Source: Hetaerina americana | Lineage: Eukaryota > Arthropoda > Insecta > Odonata > Calopterygidae | Assembly (NCBI GenBank): GCA_022747635.1 | Contig: JAKTNV010000063.1 | Coordinates: forward strand, 2,170,001-2,234,000 | Direction: 5' to 3' | DNA: 64,000 bases | Part shown: one piece after another, positions 36,645 through 46,800 of the stretch | Layout: each line of letters opens with the position of its first letter | Numbering within the stretch: position 1 is the stretch's first letter | Notes under the pieces: generated by a model | What the model saw: the letters and a program-made list of their open reading frames with translations, nothing else | What the model was told of the DNA's origin: nothing | Database searches by the model: none | Translations under genes and position numbers: made by a program

Positions 36645-36925
36645 TTATTTATTTTTATTTATTTATCGACTTAATTGGGCGAGGTTGTGACCTATAGTCC
36701 CTTCTTCCACCTAACCCTTACATTATTGACATTAAATTGAAGATAATCACATATAACCAAGCCCTAGACGGAGGAAAATCCACCTAGGGTATGCGAGGAC
36801 GTTACCCCGCTGCCACCGGGCCGGCAGGGTTCGGGTGAGGCTGGAGGCGGGTGACCAAAGGCGTCGTCAGGAATTGAACTCAGTTCCTCCGGTCAATTGC
36901 AGAACGCTGACGCCTCCATGTAGGC
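36645..36925 (-). repeat. SINE-like element with TTTAT-rich tail
   Basis: On the minus strand a tRNA-like head near 36925 (GGAGGCGTCAGCGTTCTGCA, then GAACTGAGTTCAATTCC) is followed by about 200 bp of body. It ends in an (AAATA)n-type tail at 36645-36668. Only one copy is in the window. Confidence 0.6.
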
Positions 36926-37394
36926 TCCCACGCCTCCTGTTGTTTCCCGCAATTGCTTTTTCTGCTTTCCAAAATATTTTCAATCCCATTTATTTCTGCC
37001 AATGGAGCGATGTTGTGCATGAGCCTATCATGTACATTTGCTCATTATCGTCACAATTTCATTTTCCCCAACATCCCGAAGTTGTTTCAGGTATCAACAT
37101 TTTTATTCCGTAGTTATTGAAAGTTTTTCAAATGCTACCTTTTAGAATACGTGCCAGGAAGTATTATTAGGTAAATGGTATTTTTTACGAAAATTGAGTT
37201 TTTAGCTTTCATGGGGATAATTACAGTTGACATGCTACTGCGTCTCTGTTACTCAAGCTTGCTAAATAATATCAGCGCGGGTTAAGAAGGACCAATACTC
37301 GGCAATTAATCGCAGAATTGATTCTATCATCGGGACATTAACTCGAAGGAGACCAAGAGTGGATCATCCTAGGGTTTCGACATGCCATAACGTG

Positions 37395-37480
37395 TCATCA
37401 CGATCGAATCCGCGGATGAGACGGGATTTGAACCCGCGGTCTCTAGATTGTCATGCGATCGCCTTGCCTACCAGGTTATT
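37395..37480 (-). repeat. tRNA-like sequence (SINE head)
   Basis: The minus strand holds GGTAGGCAAGGCGATCGCAT and GCGGGTTCAAATCCCGTCTC, an A-box/B-box arrangement with a paired T arm. The acceptor stem does not close, so it is read as a SINE head and not a tRNA gene. Confidence 0.55.
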
Positions 37481-39579
37481 CCAGTCGGCTTTGTTATGCA
37501 TAGTTATAGAGAGTGTTTTGTGAATGTCTCAAATGATCATTAGTATTAAAATCGTTTCTCTTAAATGTGCAGCAATACCTGTTCAATATTCATATAATAC
37601 TTCATTATTTTCCTCCCTGGCGAACGTTGGCAGTCGTGGCTGGTCCTTGAAAAATACATTACGAGTACGTATTTCCCAACTCCGCTATGGGTTTGAATTC
37701 GCGCTTGCATTTCGATCATCAAGTTTTTTGAATCGCATAAATGGGTCCAAACGTTATTCCAATGTTTGACATTGAGCCCCTCAGTTCATTGCTTGTCGAC
37801 AGAAGTGTACAAGGCGATCAGATTCATTTGAATACTCTGCGATACATTCAAATCGGGTATCGGTGTTTTTCTTCGGCGTTGAATTTCGACTCCGGATGAG
37901 GTCGGCATTGATGTGGAGCGAGCCTTTAATGGACATGTTAGGATTCAAGGTTCTCATGCCTCGTGTATGTGTTATTTTTTTAATTATTCTCTGTCGACTT
38001 CGTGCTCAAGGCCGGGTTGGATGTAAATGTGAGAGAGTGAAAAAAATGTGAAGTTGTTTTTTATTGAGGGATGTTTTTCTCGAAGAAATACTTCGCATCT
38101 CGAATTGCTCTAGATTCGATCCAATGCATCTTCTTCCACGTCAGGTAGCTCTGCCGATCCGCTTGTAGAGCGCGACGGATAATGACTGTAAAATGTCGCT
38201 TTTTGTGAGGAATCAACGTTTGTAATGTGAATTTTAAGGGGCCATAAAGAAAACCTTATTTAGTATTGCGATACATTTTTTCACTTCTATAACACGCCTA
38301 AATGGAAGGAAGAAAAAAATATCCCATTCGGAAACTGAGTTCAGGAGTTCACTCAAGATTTTCATGTCCAATTCAAAATAGTGTCGGCCGCTTCTCGTAT
38401 TTGTTTCATTTGGCATCCTTCCAGAATACTCGTTTTATGTTCACCTTGAGTTGGGATCACAGAATAGGAAAGTAAGATGGATTTTTTTATTATTTGGAAT
38501 TTCTTTTCTTGTCAAATGACTTTAAAGATCTCAGAAAAATGATGGACGCCTAAGCGGAGTTAACTTTGCACTTCCTTAGCGTTTGGAGTAATGTATGGAG
38601 AGCCGAGAGAGGTTCATCACGTAGCCTTCCTTGGTCTCCACATTGCTACAAGTGTAACGCTGCACCCAGAAAAACCGCTCGACTTGAATTTCTGAAAAGT
38701 GAAGCCGGAATGAATTTTTACTTTGGTCTATTGCCTTTATTGGCGCAAAATTCCTACAGTTTCAACGGCGAGGAATATCCGCTCACTCATGTCCCTGGAA
38801 AAGTTACTAATTGGCGACGCAGTTAGAAATTAGGAAGCGAAAGAATAATAGAAAGAAATTTGTCGGAATCATTCACGTTGCATTCGAAGTTGTCACATTT
38901 GCCGGTTGTGTCGGAAGCGTTGGTCAAGTGTAAGAGTTATCTTCCACGTGCGTAAAATCATTATTTGGTTCCTGTATTTTATACCATTCCTTATTTTGAG
39001 CATCTTCTACCAACCATTCGTACTGGATACGCTGTTAAGATAATAAGATAGCTTCCCACTTTCATTGACGGAACGTGGTTTTTTGTCGAGCACATCCCAC
39101 CGAGTCAAAATTGGCTTAAGGCTCTTAGTGTAAGATTCACTGAGGAAAGACCCGCAAAATGAACATACGGGACTCCATGTTCGTATTGTTCTAAACTGAA
39201 AATTAAACTTTAAAACCCTGCAAAAATAATCTATTCATATAATCAAAACTTAGTTTTTACTTAGTTTCTGAATGAAAAATAAATTGACAAAAATGAAAAG
39301 AAATCAAGTAAGCGCACCCATTGCTGATTTCAAAGAAATGGGTTTCACCAGGCTTGCGCGAGATGTGCACTTATCTGGAGAATTCGCATGGACACAATTG
39401 CATGCTGTTCTCATCATACCAAAACCCGAGTTGTCGCAAATGATTTCTCCTGGGATGAGCATGTTTTTACATCTCTACCAAAGTACTGTCCTTCGGATGC
39501 TCGTGGGCAGGAATGCACTGCGTGTATATCGGCCCTGTCCGCGAGTCGACCCTTCTTGAGTCGACTGACCTCCGTTTGA
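37481..39579. other. No gene recognised
   Basis: AT-leaning non-coding DNA with several short open frames and no domain or repeat homology noticed. Confidence 0.55.
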
Positions 39580-39660
39580 TGAGTCAGTGCACGAGATTAG
39601 AAGGGCATGCGATTCCTCTTCGGAAGCACAGGTTCAAATCCCAGCGGTGACATTATTCAG
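39580..39660 (+). repeat. tRNA-like sequence (SINE head)
   Basis: GATGAGTCAGTGCACGAGAT, GCGATTCCTCTTCGGAAGCA and AGGTTCAAATCCCAGC give A-box and B-box-like elements. It lacks a closed acceptor stem and a defined 3' body. Confidence 0.5.
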
Positions 39661-40257
39661 ACATGCTCCGATCATCAAGTGGGTGTGTCGTCTTGGGAAT
39701 GTTTTGCAAGCCGTCCTCGGATGCGAGAAGATGCGAGGCTGCGGAAGCCTCGTGGTCCGTTGCTAAGAGACTAAGGCCGGCGCCAATATTCCTTGATGCC
39801 CGCGCATTGCGTCACATTGAAATGATGGGAATGAGGTGAAGCAATTGTGACACGAGTAACGGAAATTACTGGAAAATGACGCCATATGTAAATCGCCTGA
39901 AATCCTCAAGATAAGAAAGGAAAAGATGCCTTCGCACGCCAGTCAGAATAAGGCCAACTCAATTTATAGAGGTGTACAAGGGAAAGGAGCGGGGTAATGC
40001 TCCTTATGCTCCCATTCTTTCTGACGAAGGTGGCTGAGACCACCGAACTATTATAGGAGAGGCAAGTAAATGTATTGTGCCATTGTACAGGTTGGGCCAA
40101 ACCAAAACAGTACATTATATTTCTTATATATATATTTCGTCGAAGTAACACGGAAGTGTTGAATAAAAATCTTGGACAGTAACAAACAATATAAGAACAC
40201 ATAAAAAGAACACTCACACGTTATTTCTTACTAATTTCGACGTAATTTAGCTCCGTG
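39661..40257. other. No gene recognised
   Basis: Non-coding spacer between two tRNA-like repeats. Nothing further was recognised. Confidence 0.5.
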
Positions 40258-40440
40258 TGTATATATATATATATATATATAAAATAAGGAAATGGGATAA
40301 GAATACTTATAAAAGAGGAACACGAGAGGTGGGGAAGGCGGAATTGAGCAGAGCACAAGTGTCAAAATATTTCCTTGGCCGGGAATTGAACCACGTACCT
40401 TTCGACTTGCCGGCCGATGCTCTAAACACTTGAGATATTG
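40258..40440 (-). repeat. tRNA-like SINE, family B, with (TA)n tail
   Basis: The minus strand starts near 40440 with TTTAGAGCATCGGCCGGCAA, GTCGAAAGGTACGTGGTTCA and ATTCCCGGCCAAGGAAATAT. It continues about 150 bp to a (TA)n run at 40258-40281, taken as the tail. The tRNA-like head matches the plus-strand sequence at 31888. Confidence 0.75.
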
Positions 40441-40730
40441 AGGAAACGTAATTTTACACTGAAATCTGCTTTGAGGGGGTTTATGCAACCAAGTGCTCGA
40501 TTCTTTGGTCAGGAGATGGCGTTAGGGAGCTGTTTCACCCACCGAAGGAGAAATGGACGAGAACACAAGAGGAAAGGATGGAAGGGAAAGCAATCATACA
40601 ACGTCTTAAAGGATAGGAACAGTGAGTTTCATGGCACGCATAGCCAGGAGAAGGAAACGAGCCACATTGGCCAAATACACATTCAAGCACTAAAAGCCGA
40701 CAAATAGGTAGAGCACTGGACCTTTGACCT

Positions 40731-43277
40731 GTGTTCAATTCCTGGAGACGACTGTTCCGGAATAACATTGAACACCGAGCGTGCCGAATGATCACTCATC
40801 GGAACGCGGAGGCTGTCTCGGTGGACGTCCGGACGCGGGGAGGATGGCTCCGGATATCTTCCCTATACTTCCCGCCAGGGAAGCCCTGGGACCCGGATCT
40901 CATCCTGGACCTACTAGGAAACGGCAGCCCGGCCATCATTCTGGGAGACCTCAACGCCAAGCACCCCACCTGGAATTCAAGGTCTCCCAACACGAGAGGA
41001 CAAGCCCTCCGCGAGCTTGCAGACGACGAGGGACTAACGGTGATTGGCCCGGCGACGGCGACGCACCAGCTTGGAGACGTCCTTGACATTGCAATCTCAC
41101 GTGGTGTCCGGACGTCTCTCAGTATGCACTCGTGTGTTGAACTGTCGTCGGATCATAACCCGACCATCCTGCTGCTGGGGACCAGAGTTCCAGTGATTCC
41201 AGCCAGATCTCAACTTGACCTTCGTGCCGCGGACTGGAAGACCTTCCGAGGGCTCATCGCTGGTAAGCTGCCGAGGGAACTGACTCCACCAACATCGGAG
41301 GAGATGGCAGACCAAATGGTCGGTCATCTCACTGCTACCATCACCGCTGCCATTGAGGCTGCGATTCCTAGAAGGGAGAGGCGCTCGTACTACTTGCGTG
41401 TGCCGCTTCCTCCCCCGGTTCGCGGACTCATCACGCGCCGGAATAACATCCGCAGGCGCTGGCAGCGGTACAGGACCGACGACCTTCGGCAGCAGCTACA
41501 TGCGCTTGACCGGGAAGTCCGCTGCGCCCTCCAGGAAGTCCGCTCGGACAACTGGGAGGCGCACCTACGGGAAGATCTCTTGCGGGAGGATGGCGCGGAG
41601 GACATGGAAGAGATCTGGAAGATCTGCAGGAAGCTGCGAGGAAGCCAGCGACTGGACCCCATCGTATTCTGCGGTGATGAGGTGGCGACATCTCCCGGGG
41701 CGAAGGCAGAAATGCTTGCGACCTATCTCGAGGGCACCTTCAGTCCTAACCCCGGGAACGCGGATTCGGCGGCCATCGAGGAGGAGATCGCGGTGTCGGA
41801 GGAAGCGGTGAATGCTGCCCCTGAAGATGCTAAGGCTGCTCCCCAGTTCCGGAAGGAGGACGTTCTGGGCACGATACGCTGCTTACGCAAGAGGAAAGCC
41901 CCGGGAAATGACGATATACCCAATATCGTCATCCGGGAACTTCCGAATGCAGCGGTGGCGTACCTGACCAGCATCTACAACGGCTGCGTCAGGATTTCCT
42001 ATTTCCCGACCACTTGGAAGAGAGCGAGGATCATATGTCTCCCGAAGACGTCGAGGACGGAGGTGGGACCCGGAGACTTCCGGCCCATTTCTCTACTCGA
42101 CGGATTCGGGAAGATGTACGAGAGACTTCTGCTGGAGCCGATAGTAGGTTTCGTCCGAGAGGCTGACATCCTCCCGGATGAGCAGTTCGGCTTCCGCGAG
42201 CGGCATTCCACGGTCCATCAGCTGGTGAGAACCACGGACTTCATCACGGACGCCTTCAACAGGAAGATGTCTGTGGCAGGCGCATTTTTCGACGTCAGCA
42301 AGGCGTTTGACCGCGTCTGGCACCAGGCACTGCTGTTGAAGATGCGGAGACTCCACTTCCCGACGTGGATCATCGAGGTGATCCGCTCCTACCTAAGAGA
42401 CAGGACCTTCGTCGTTTCCTGGTCTGACTCGTTCTCTGGGGTGCACCGGATCTCCGCTGGTGTCCCCCAGGGTTCGGTTCTCGGGCCAGTATTATTCAAC
42501 ATCTTCTCCCATGACATTCCCAGGAGTCATGGGAGGCACGAGGTCCTGTCACTATACGCGGACGACGCGGCGCTCCTGTGCAGCTCCCGGCGAATATCTT
42601 TCGCCGTGGAGAGGCTGCAGATCGTCGTCGACGAGCTACTTTCGTGGTATCGTCGCTGGCGGTTTGCAGTCAATGCCGGGAAAACGAAGGCAATCGTCTT
42701 CCATACCGGCAGAGGAGCGCCGACAGAAGAGGAGCTGTCGGTGAATGGAGTCACCCTTCCGTGGGAATCCGAGGTTCTCTACCTCGGAGTGCTGATGGAC
42801 CGGAAACTCCTTTGGAACGCCCAAGCGCGACGTGTCCGAGGGAAGGCCTTCGCGGCGCTTAACCGGCTTCGGCCGATTATTCGTCCGGGGGTCCTGAGCT
42901 CGGAAACGAAGCGTCGACTGTACCGAGCGTGCGTGTTGCCTGTCATCACGTACGCAGCGCCGGTATGGTCAGGAGTGCCGAAGTCTACCCTCGCTCTCAT
43001 CCAAGTGGTGCAGAACTCTGCGCTACGGTGCATCTTGGGATGCGGGCGCTACGCCCGCGTGGAAGAGATGCACCAGGACGGGAACATGGAACCTCTGAAC
43101 GTCCTTCTTCCGGAGCTGTCTCGAAGATTCTTCGAGAGGGCTGCGGATTCAGACGTCGCCACCATCCGACGCCTCGGAGAGATCCAGGTTTCAACGTGGG
43201 ACCGCTATAAGCGCCCCATTGCGAGCATGGATCGCCAAGATGCCCTCCCAGCGAAGAAGAGGCCCAGGCTTCAGTAG
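40731..43277 (+). CDS. Jockey-type ORF2: partial AP endonuclease plus reverse transcriptase
   Basis: An 848-codon uninterrupted frame that opens at a GTG, so no genuine start is implied; the ORF is cut at its N terminus. Residues 70-145 hold endonuclease motifs (LGDLNAKHPTWNSR near 71, SSDHN at 139-143). The reverse transcriptase follows with KAPGNDDIPN (389-398), GDFRPISLL (448-456), FDVSKAFD (520-527), GVPQGSVLGP (577-586) and the catalytic YADD (609-612). A Jockey-like thumb and C terminus continue to residue 848 with no RNase H. Such proteins nick DNA and copy element RNA at the nick. The loss of the N-terminal endonuclease residues predicts it is not autonomous despite the open frame. 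Confidence 0.93.
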   Translation: MFNSWRRLFRNNIEHRACRMITHRNAEAVSVDVRTRGGWLRISSLYFPPGKPWDPDLILDLLGNGSPAIILGDLNAKHPTWNSRSPNTRGQALRELADDEGLTVIGPATATHQLGDVLDIAISRGVRTSLSMHSCVELSSDHNPTILLLGTRVPVIPARSQLDLRAADWKTFRGLIAGKLPRELTPPTSEEMADQMVGHLTATITAAIEAAIPRRERRSYYLRVPLPPPVRGLITRRNNIRRRWQRYRTDDLRQQLHALDREVRCALQEVRSDNWEAHLREDLLREDGAEDMEEIWKICRKLRGSQRLDPIVFCGDEVATSPGAKAEMLATYLEGTFSPNPGNADSAAIEEEIAVSEEAVNAAPEDAKAAPQFRKEDVLGTIRCLRKRKAPGNDDIPNIVIRELPNAAVAYLTSIYNGCVRISYFPTTWKRARIICLPKTSRTEVGPGDFRPISLLDGFGKMYERLLLEPIVGFVREADILPDEQFGFRERHSTVHQLVRTTDFITDAFNRKMSVAGAFFDVSKAFDRVWHQALLLKMRRLHFPTWIIEVIRSYLRDRTFVVSWSDSFSGVHRISAGVPQGSVLGPVLFNIFSHDIPRSHGRHEVLSLYADDAALLCSSRRISFAVERLQIVVDELLSWYRRWRFAVNAGKTKAIVFHTGRGAPTEEELSVNGVTLPWESEVLYLGVLMDRKLLWNAQARRVRGKAFAALNRLRPIIRPGVLSSETKRRLYRACVLPVITYAAPVWSGVPKSTLALIQVVQNSALRCILGCGRYARVEEMHQDGNMEPLNVLLPELSRRFFERAADSDVATIRRLGEIQVSTWDRYKRPIASMDRQDALPAKKRPRLQ

Positions 43278-43565
43278 CAGGGATCGCCAGAACGCCGTGA
43301 CAACGCAGAAGACGACGCCCTGCCTTAGAAGCCTAGGCGGCTGGAAAGGCAACACAGTGGAGCCCCGACCGGAGTAACGGGGGTCCGTCCACGAGAATTA
43401 GCAAATTAGAGACGACTGTGCACCCTCAGCTTCATCTACTGCTGTATAAGCTGTTTGCTTTTTCGGGTACCGGTTCTTTCTGGGAAACAAAAGCCGGCAA
43501 CAGGGAAAGGGCCCTCTAGCCTCCCCCTTCCCTGATGCCCGTGTGCCGCATAGGGCTTATTATTG
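40750..43565 (+). mobile_element. Jockey-type non-LTR retrotransposon, 5' truncated
   Basis: This GC-rich block contrasts sharply with the AT-rich flanks. It contains most of an ORF2 and about 290 bp of downstream sequence that also stays GC-rich and is taken as 3' UTR. The first 80-90 residues expected of the endonuclease are absent, as is ORF1, which is typical of 5' truncation during target-primed integration. The right boundary near 43565 is approximate: no poly(A) tail or clear target duplication was found. The left boundary near 40750 is set where endonuclease-like sequence begins. Confidence 0.88.
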
Positions 43566-43807
43566 CGTGAGCTCTACCCCCTCGACCATCAAGCCAACCT
43601 ACGGGATGACCGCGGCGGTTTTCGTAGTCATCACGCGTTAGTGATTTTTTTGGACCTGGAATTGTCGTTGGAGGAATTGAGCATTCAGGCCGACTTCCTC
43701 CACGGCCGGTGGAAAAAACTGTGGCGTTTGATGTCGGAACGTGCGTAAAAAATGAAAGCATAAATGAAAACAAAAAACTGTGTGCCCTAATAAATACACG
43801 AGCAGTT

Positions 43808-43860
43808 CGTAATGGTGCCAATGACCTCAGCGGCTGGGTCTCCTCCTCACCTCGAAATGA
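43808..43860 (+). repeat. Fragment of SINE family C 3' body
   Basis: TAATGGTGCCAATGACCTCA followed by GCGGCTGGGTCTCCTCC aligns at about 80% by eye with 49863-49910. The head is missing. Confidence 0.55.
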
Positions 43861-43979
43861 ATTCTTAGTGTTCTTCGCCGCCTTACCTCGCGATTCGGCC
43901 CATTTTTGGGTTGACAAGGGGACCGAGAGAGAAGGGAGGTCTCACATCTTGGAAGATCACTCAACTCCTTAGATCGAAG

Positions 43980-44449
43980 GCGATTGCCCGGACGGAGGGG
44001 GCACATCGTCCCGATTTCCGGTCTCTCTCTTATCTCCAAAAAGAAGAGGAAAGAAAGGCAGGAGATACGCGTGTCTAGAGAGGCATGGAGAGGTAGTGTG
44101 GGAGGATGGCGTGTGGGGAGTTTGCGCGTGCGTGCGTGCGTGGCGTGAGAACAGCGTGGCGGTCTGTGTGCGTGCGTGGCCCAGCCCCCGACACACACTT
44201 TTTTCACCCACCCACCCGCTCGCCTTTTAAAGAGCTTTCCGTGTCGGCCGCGGGGCGGCGTGGGCCCTGGGCGTGTGGGCGCAGAGGCCCTTCCCCGCTC
44301 GCAAGAAGGGCTCTTTTGTGGTCGCGCATGGAAATCGGCCCGCCCACGTGTCGGAGGGAGAGAGGCTGCGGGGAGGCTAGCGGATCCCGCTGCAACGTCC
44401 CCCGCCCCCCGCCGCGCCCCTGGTACGCCCACCGTCATCAAGCACCACG
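43980..44449. promoter_or_regulatory. CpG-rich block, possible promoter
   Basis: This block has the window's densest CG content, with (GCGT)n-like and C-run sequence. It directly precedes an ATG in strong Kozak context at 44450. A promoter or CpG-island-like role is an inference from composition; no core promoter motif was identified, and similar blocks elsewhere have no gene attached. Confidence 0.3.
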
Positions 44450-44671
44450 ATGGCCACCTCTTCTGGTGGGAATTGTGAGAGAGACTCTGGCCGGGAGCCG
44501 CCCATCAACCCATATGATTACACTCATTTGCTCTACGGCCATTTGACATGCTTTTGTTTGGCTTTTGTTAGTATTTCGTGGATTTTCTTTCCTCTGTTGG
44601 TCCAAGTTTTCTTCCGTCATCGTGGACGACACACTTCCGCGCTGGGTGAGACCTATCGAGAGTTTTTTTAA
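44450..44671 (+). CDS. Hypothetical small ORF or first exon, membrane-like
   Basis: A 73-codon frame begins at CACCACGATGG (A at -3, G at +4) right after the CpG-rich block. The translation starts MATSSGGN, has NPYDYTHLLYGHL, and contains one strongly hydrophobic run of about 25 residues (CFCLAFVSISWIFFPLLVQV) followed by basic residues. It could be a single-pass protein. Alternatively, a GTGAGA at 44646 could act as a donor, making this a first coding exon. I recognise no family, and chance occurrence is quite possible. Confidence 0.25.
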   Translation: MATSSGGNCERDSGREPPINPYDYTHLLYGHLTCFCLAFVSISWIFFPLLVQVFFRHRGRHTSALGETYREFF

Positions 44672-45021
44672 CTGGCATCTCTAATTACTAGTCTCTCTCT
44701 TGCTCAAAGAAAGCTATTAATTGATTGATATAATGTCGCCATCACTGCTTCGTTTTTGTAAATGGGTTTTTAATGAATTGAGATGCAAACGCTTCACGCG
44801 AAATATGTATAGTTTTATTTGACCGTTTCGCGTTAATTCGACATCCGCATGGTGTACCCTTCAAGCCGCCACTGTGGTGTGCGATACTTGGAGGCACGCG
44901 GCATCAAAAATGAGTTGTGCTCAATGTTACTCTCAAAAATGCGTAGTATTTCTATATAATAGTTGGAACGTTAACTTGAATCAACTACGCTATGTGAATG
45001 CCAAACACATAAAATTATTAC
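44672..45021. other. No gene recognised
   Basis: AT-rich non-coding DNA following the small frame at 44450. Confidence 0.5.
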
Positions 45022-45150
45022 AATGCAACAATTTAAGAGTGTAAAAATTATTCGCCTTTCCCGGGATTCGAACCCAGATCCCTCGATGCCAAGTGCTTTA
45101 GCCAGTTAAGCTACCGAGGCGCCCTTTTCACTCCGAAATTTTGGAGGTTT
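45022..45150 (-). repeat. tRNA-like SINE, family A
   Basis: The minus strand has an A-box-like GGTAGCTTAACTGG, a second GCTAAAGCAC segment and a B-box GGTTCGAATCC. CGCCT/AGGCG ends could form an acceptor stem. Short flanks related to AATTTCAGAAT and its complement occur at both ends. There is no plausible anticodon arm for a functional tRNA, and two diverged copies exist at 53330 and 53595, so this is a repeat rather than a tRNA gene. Confidence 0.8.
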
Positions 45151-46114
45151 TAATGGAACTAGATGCTGTGACGGAATACCGTGCATACAAATTCACAGGC
45201 ATTCGTAGTCGTGCGCGATGCGCCACAGTCCACGAGGTTCCAGCCAACTTTAAACACAGAGGGGTGTTCCACCTTTGATAAATGCCAAGAAATTGCGGGA
45301 GATACCGCGACAGTGAAAAATTACACTCGCGGCTTCTCCTTGGTTTCTTGGAATACGTCAAATTATGATTATTAATTGATTTAATTAAATAATGATTGTG
45401 TTGGATGTGTTGCTTTACTGATTTCAGACGAATCGATTCCAAATATCGAGACGGTTTTTGGGCGACGTCACATTTCGGAACATTTTGAAGTGATTGTTTA
45501 GTCAAGTCGCTAGAGAGTTCAACTCATCGGAGGGTCTTGGGATTGAAAAATTGCTGCTGTCTTTGCTTCTGTGTTTACTCACGCTGTGCGCTTTCGCGTG
45601 GACCACAGATTTATATGAAATCGTTGGTAGGAAAGGAAGAATGGCTCACGCCCGCTCTCTTACCGATTTCGTAAATTTCACATACCGCAGTGTTGTAGGG
45701 GGAGCATTTTCCGTGTTTGAAAAAACTAATTTTAACGGACATTTGCCTACAATGTAAGTTGATAAGACATCCTGGGTTGAACATTGAATTGGAAAACCGA
45801 GAAGGTATTATGCCTAGGGTAAAATTCAAAGTCATATGAATCATTTGAATTTTCTTATAGCCAAAATATTCCCGATGTGATGATTTATAAGCGGTGTAAC
45901 GGGAATGTTCACGTAAATCCTTTCTCCGTCCATCGTTTGAATTGAAGAAGTGGCCGTCAATAAACTGGGATTTACATATATTGTTTTTGATGCGAGTGTT
46001 GTTTCTTCGTGCAATGTCTGCCGTGATCTTAGCTCATCGGGAGAGAGAACCGCGATGTTGCATGTGGTTTTTTTGAAAGTCGCACCATCCTATTAGGAAT
46101 AGGAGCACCACTGG
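45151..46114. other. No gene recognised
   Basis: Non-coding spacer between SINE-like repeats. Confidence 0.5.
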
Positions 46115-46205
46115 GAAATATCCGCCTGGGTTTGAACCCGGGCCCTCGGCGTGAAGTGTATAGAGTTGTCTTAATCACCTCAGTAATCCGATCTCCAGCC
46201 GCTTC
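46115..46205 (-). repeat. tRNA-like sequence (SINE head)
   Basis: The minus strand carries GATTACTGAGGTGATTAAGA and GCCCGGGTTCAAACCCAGGC, the latter a well-paired T arm with a B box. It lies directly upstream of the mariner family C end at 46311. It is probably a SINE remnant. Confidence 0.55.
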
Positions 46206-46310
46206 TTTCGTTTGAAGAGGCTCCAGGCCTCGTTTGAAGTCCATCGAGGTTCCTGGGGTGTGAAATTTGTCCATTCGGCGTACTTGGGCCAGTTCCTCTG
46301 CCACTTAGAC

Positions 46311-46508
46311 GAGGGTAGGCTGAAAACTAATGCACACATGCCTGTAGACTACAAACAAAATGACCTTCAGAGGCACTCCTGGTGCTATGTGGAAGTAACA
46401 TTCCCCCTCGACACGCATGTGCAGGTTTGAGGTCGTTACGTTCATCCAGTGTATTTTGAGAGGCGGAAGTATGGAGACTTGTCGTAGTGCTATATCAACG
46501 CGAGTTTT
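46311..46508 (+). mobile_element. Left end of mariner family C, truncated
   Basis: The sequence starts with the family C end (GAGGGTAGGCTGAAAAC) and runs through the same 5' region as 3537 to the transposase start codon near 46471, stopping within GCTATATCAACGCGAG. It then joins abruptly to a transposase fragment in the opposite orientation. No right TIR is seen. Confidence 0.82.
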
Positions 46509-46725
46509 CTCGAATCAAGGAGTTGACAGCTGCCTTTACCTCATCGTCCGAGGTGTAATGATTACACCTGAGTTGTCTCTTGAGTTGAGGAAAAAAATAA
46601 AAATCGCCAGGCGCAAGATCAGGGTAATAAAGAGGGTGTGGGATCAGTTCAAATTTCAGGTTTCGCGGAGCCTCTCAGGTTGCGCGTGTAATTTTCACGA
46701 AATGTTGTCAACTCGCGCGCCGCTT
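46508..46725 (-). pseudogene. Mariner transposase C-terminal fragment
   Basis: On the minus strand the sequence encodes HPLYYPDLAPGDFYFFP, QLKRQLRCNHYTSDDEVKA and AAVNSLIREN. This is the conserved third-aspartate block and following region of a mariner transposase. A frameshift or stop lies just upstream of it. It abuts, head to head, the family C left end at 46311-46508; whether both come from one rearranged element or from nested insertions is unclear. Confidence 0.8.
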
Positions 46726-46734
46726 GATCACAGC

Positions 46735-46800
46735 AGGGGTTGGCCTAAGAGCTTACCGATCTGAGGGATGCGTGTTCGAATCCCTCAGATCCCCCCCGTG
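46735..46800 (+). repeat. tRNA-like sequence with 12-bp inverted repeat
   Basis: GGTTGGCCTAAGAGCTTACC and GTGTTCGAATCCC resemble A and B boxes. GATCTGAGGGAT (46758-46769) and ATCCCTCAGATC (46780-46791) pair perfectly around a 10-base loop, longer than a normal T stem. It is not a normal tRNA; SINE head or other RNA-polymerase-III-like relic. Confidence 0.5.

Noticed and set aside
43827..44441. 204-codon minus-strand frame
   Set aside because: It lies over the CpG-rich block, with Arg/Pro/His-rich translation and overlapping open frames on both strands.
45050..45125. Candidate tRNA gene on the minus strand
   Set aside because: The T arm and D arm look tRNA-like, but no proper anticodon arm forms and diverged copies exist at 53330 and 53595, so it was assigned to a SINE-like repeat.
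46735..46800. Candidate tRNA gene on the plus strand
   Set aside because: The strong 12-bp stem is incompatible with tRNA geometry and there is no acceptor stem.
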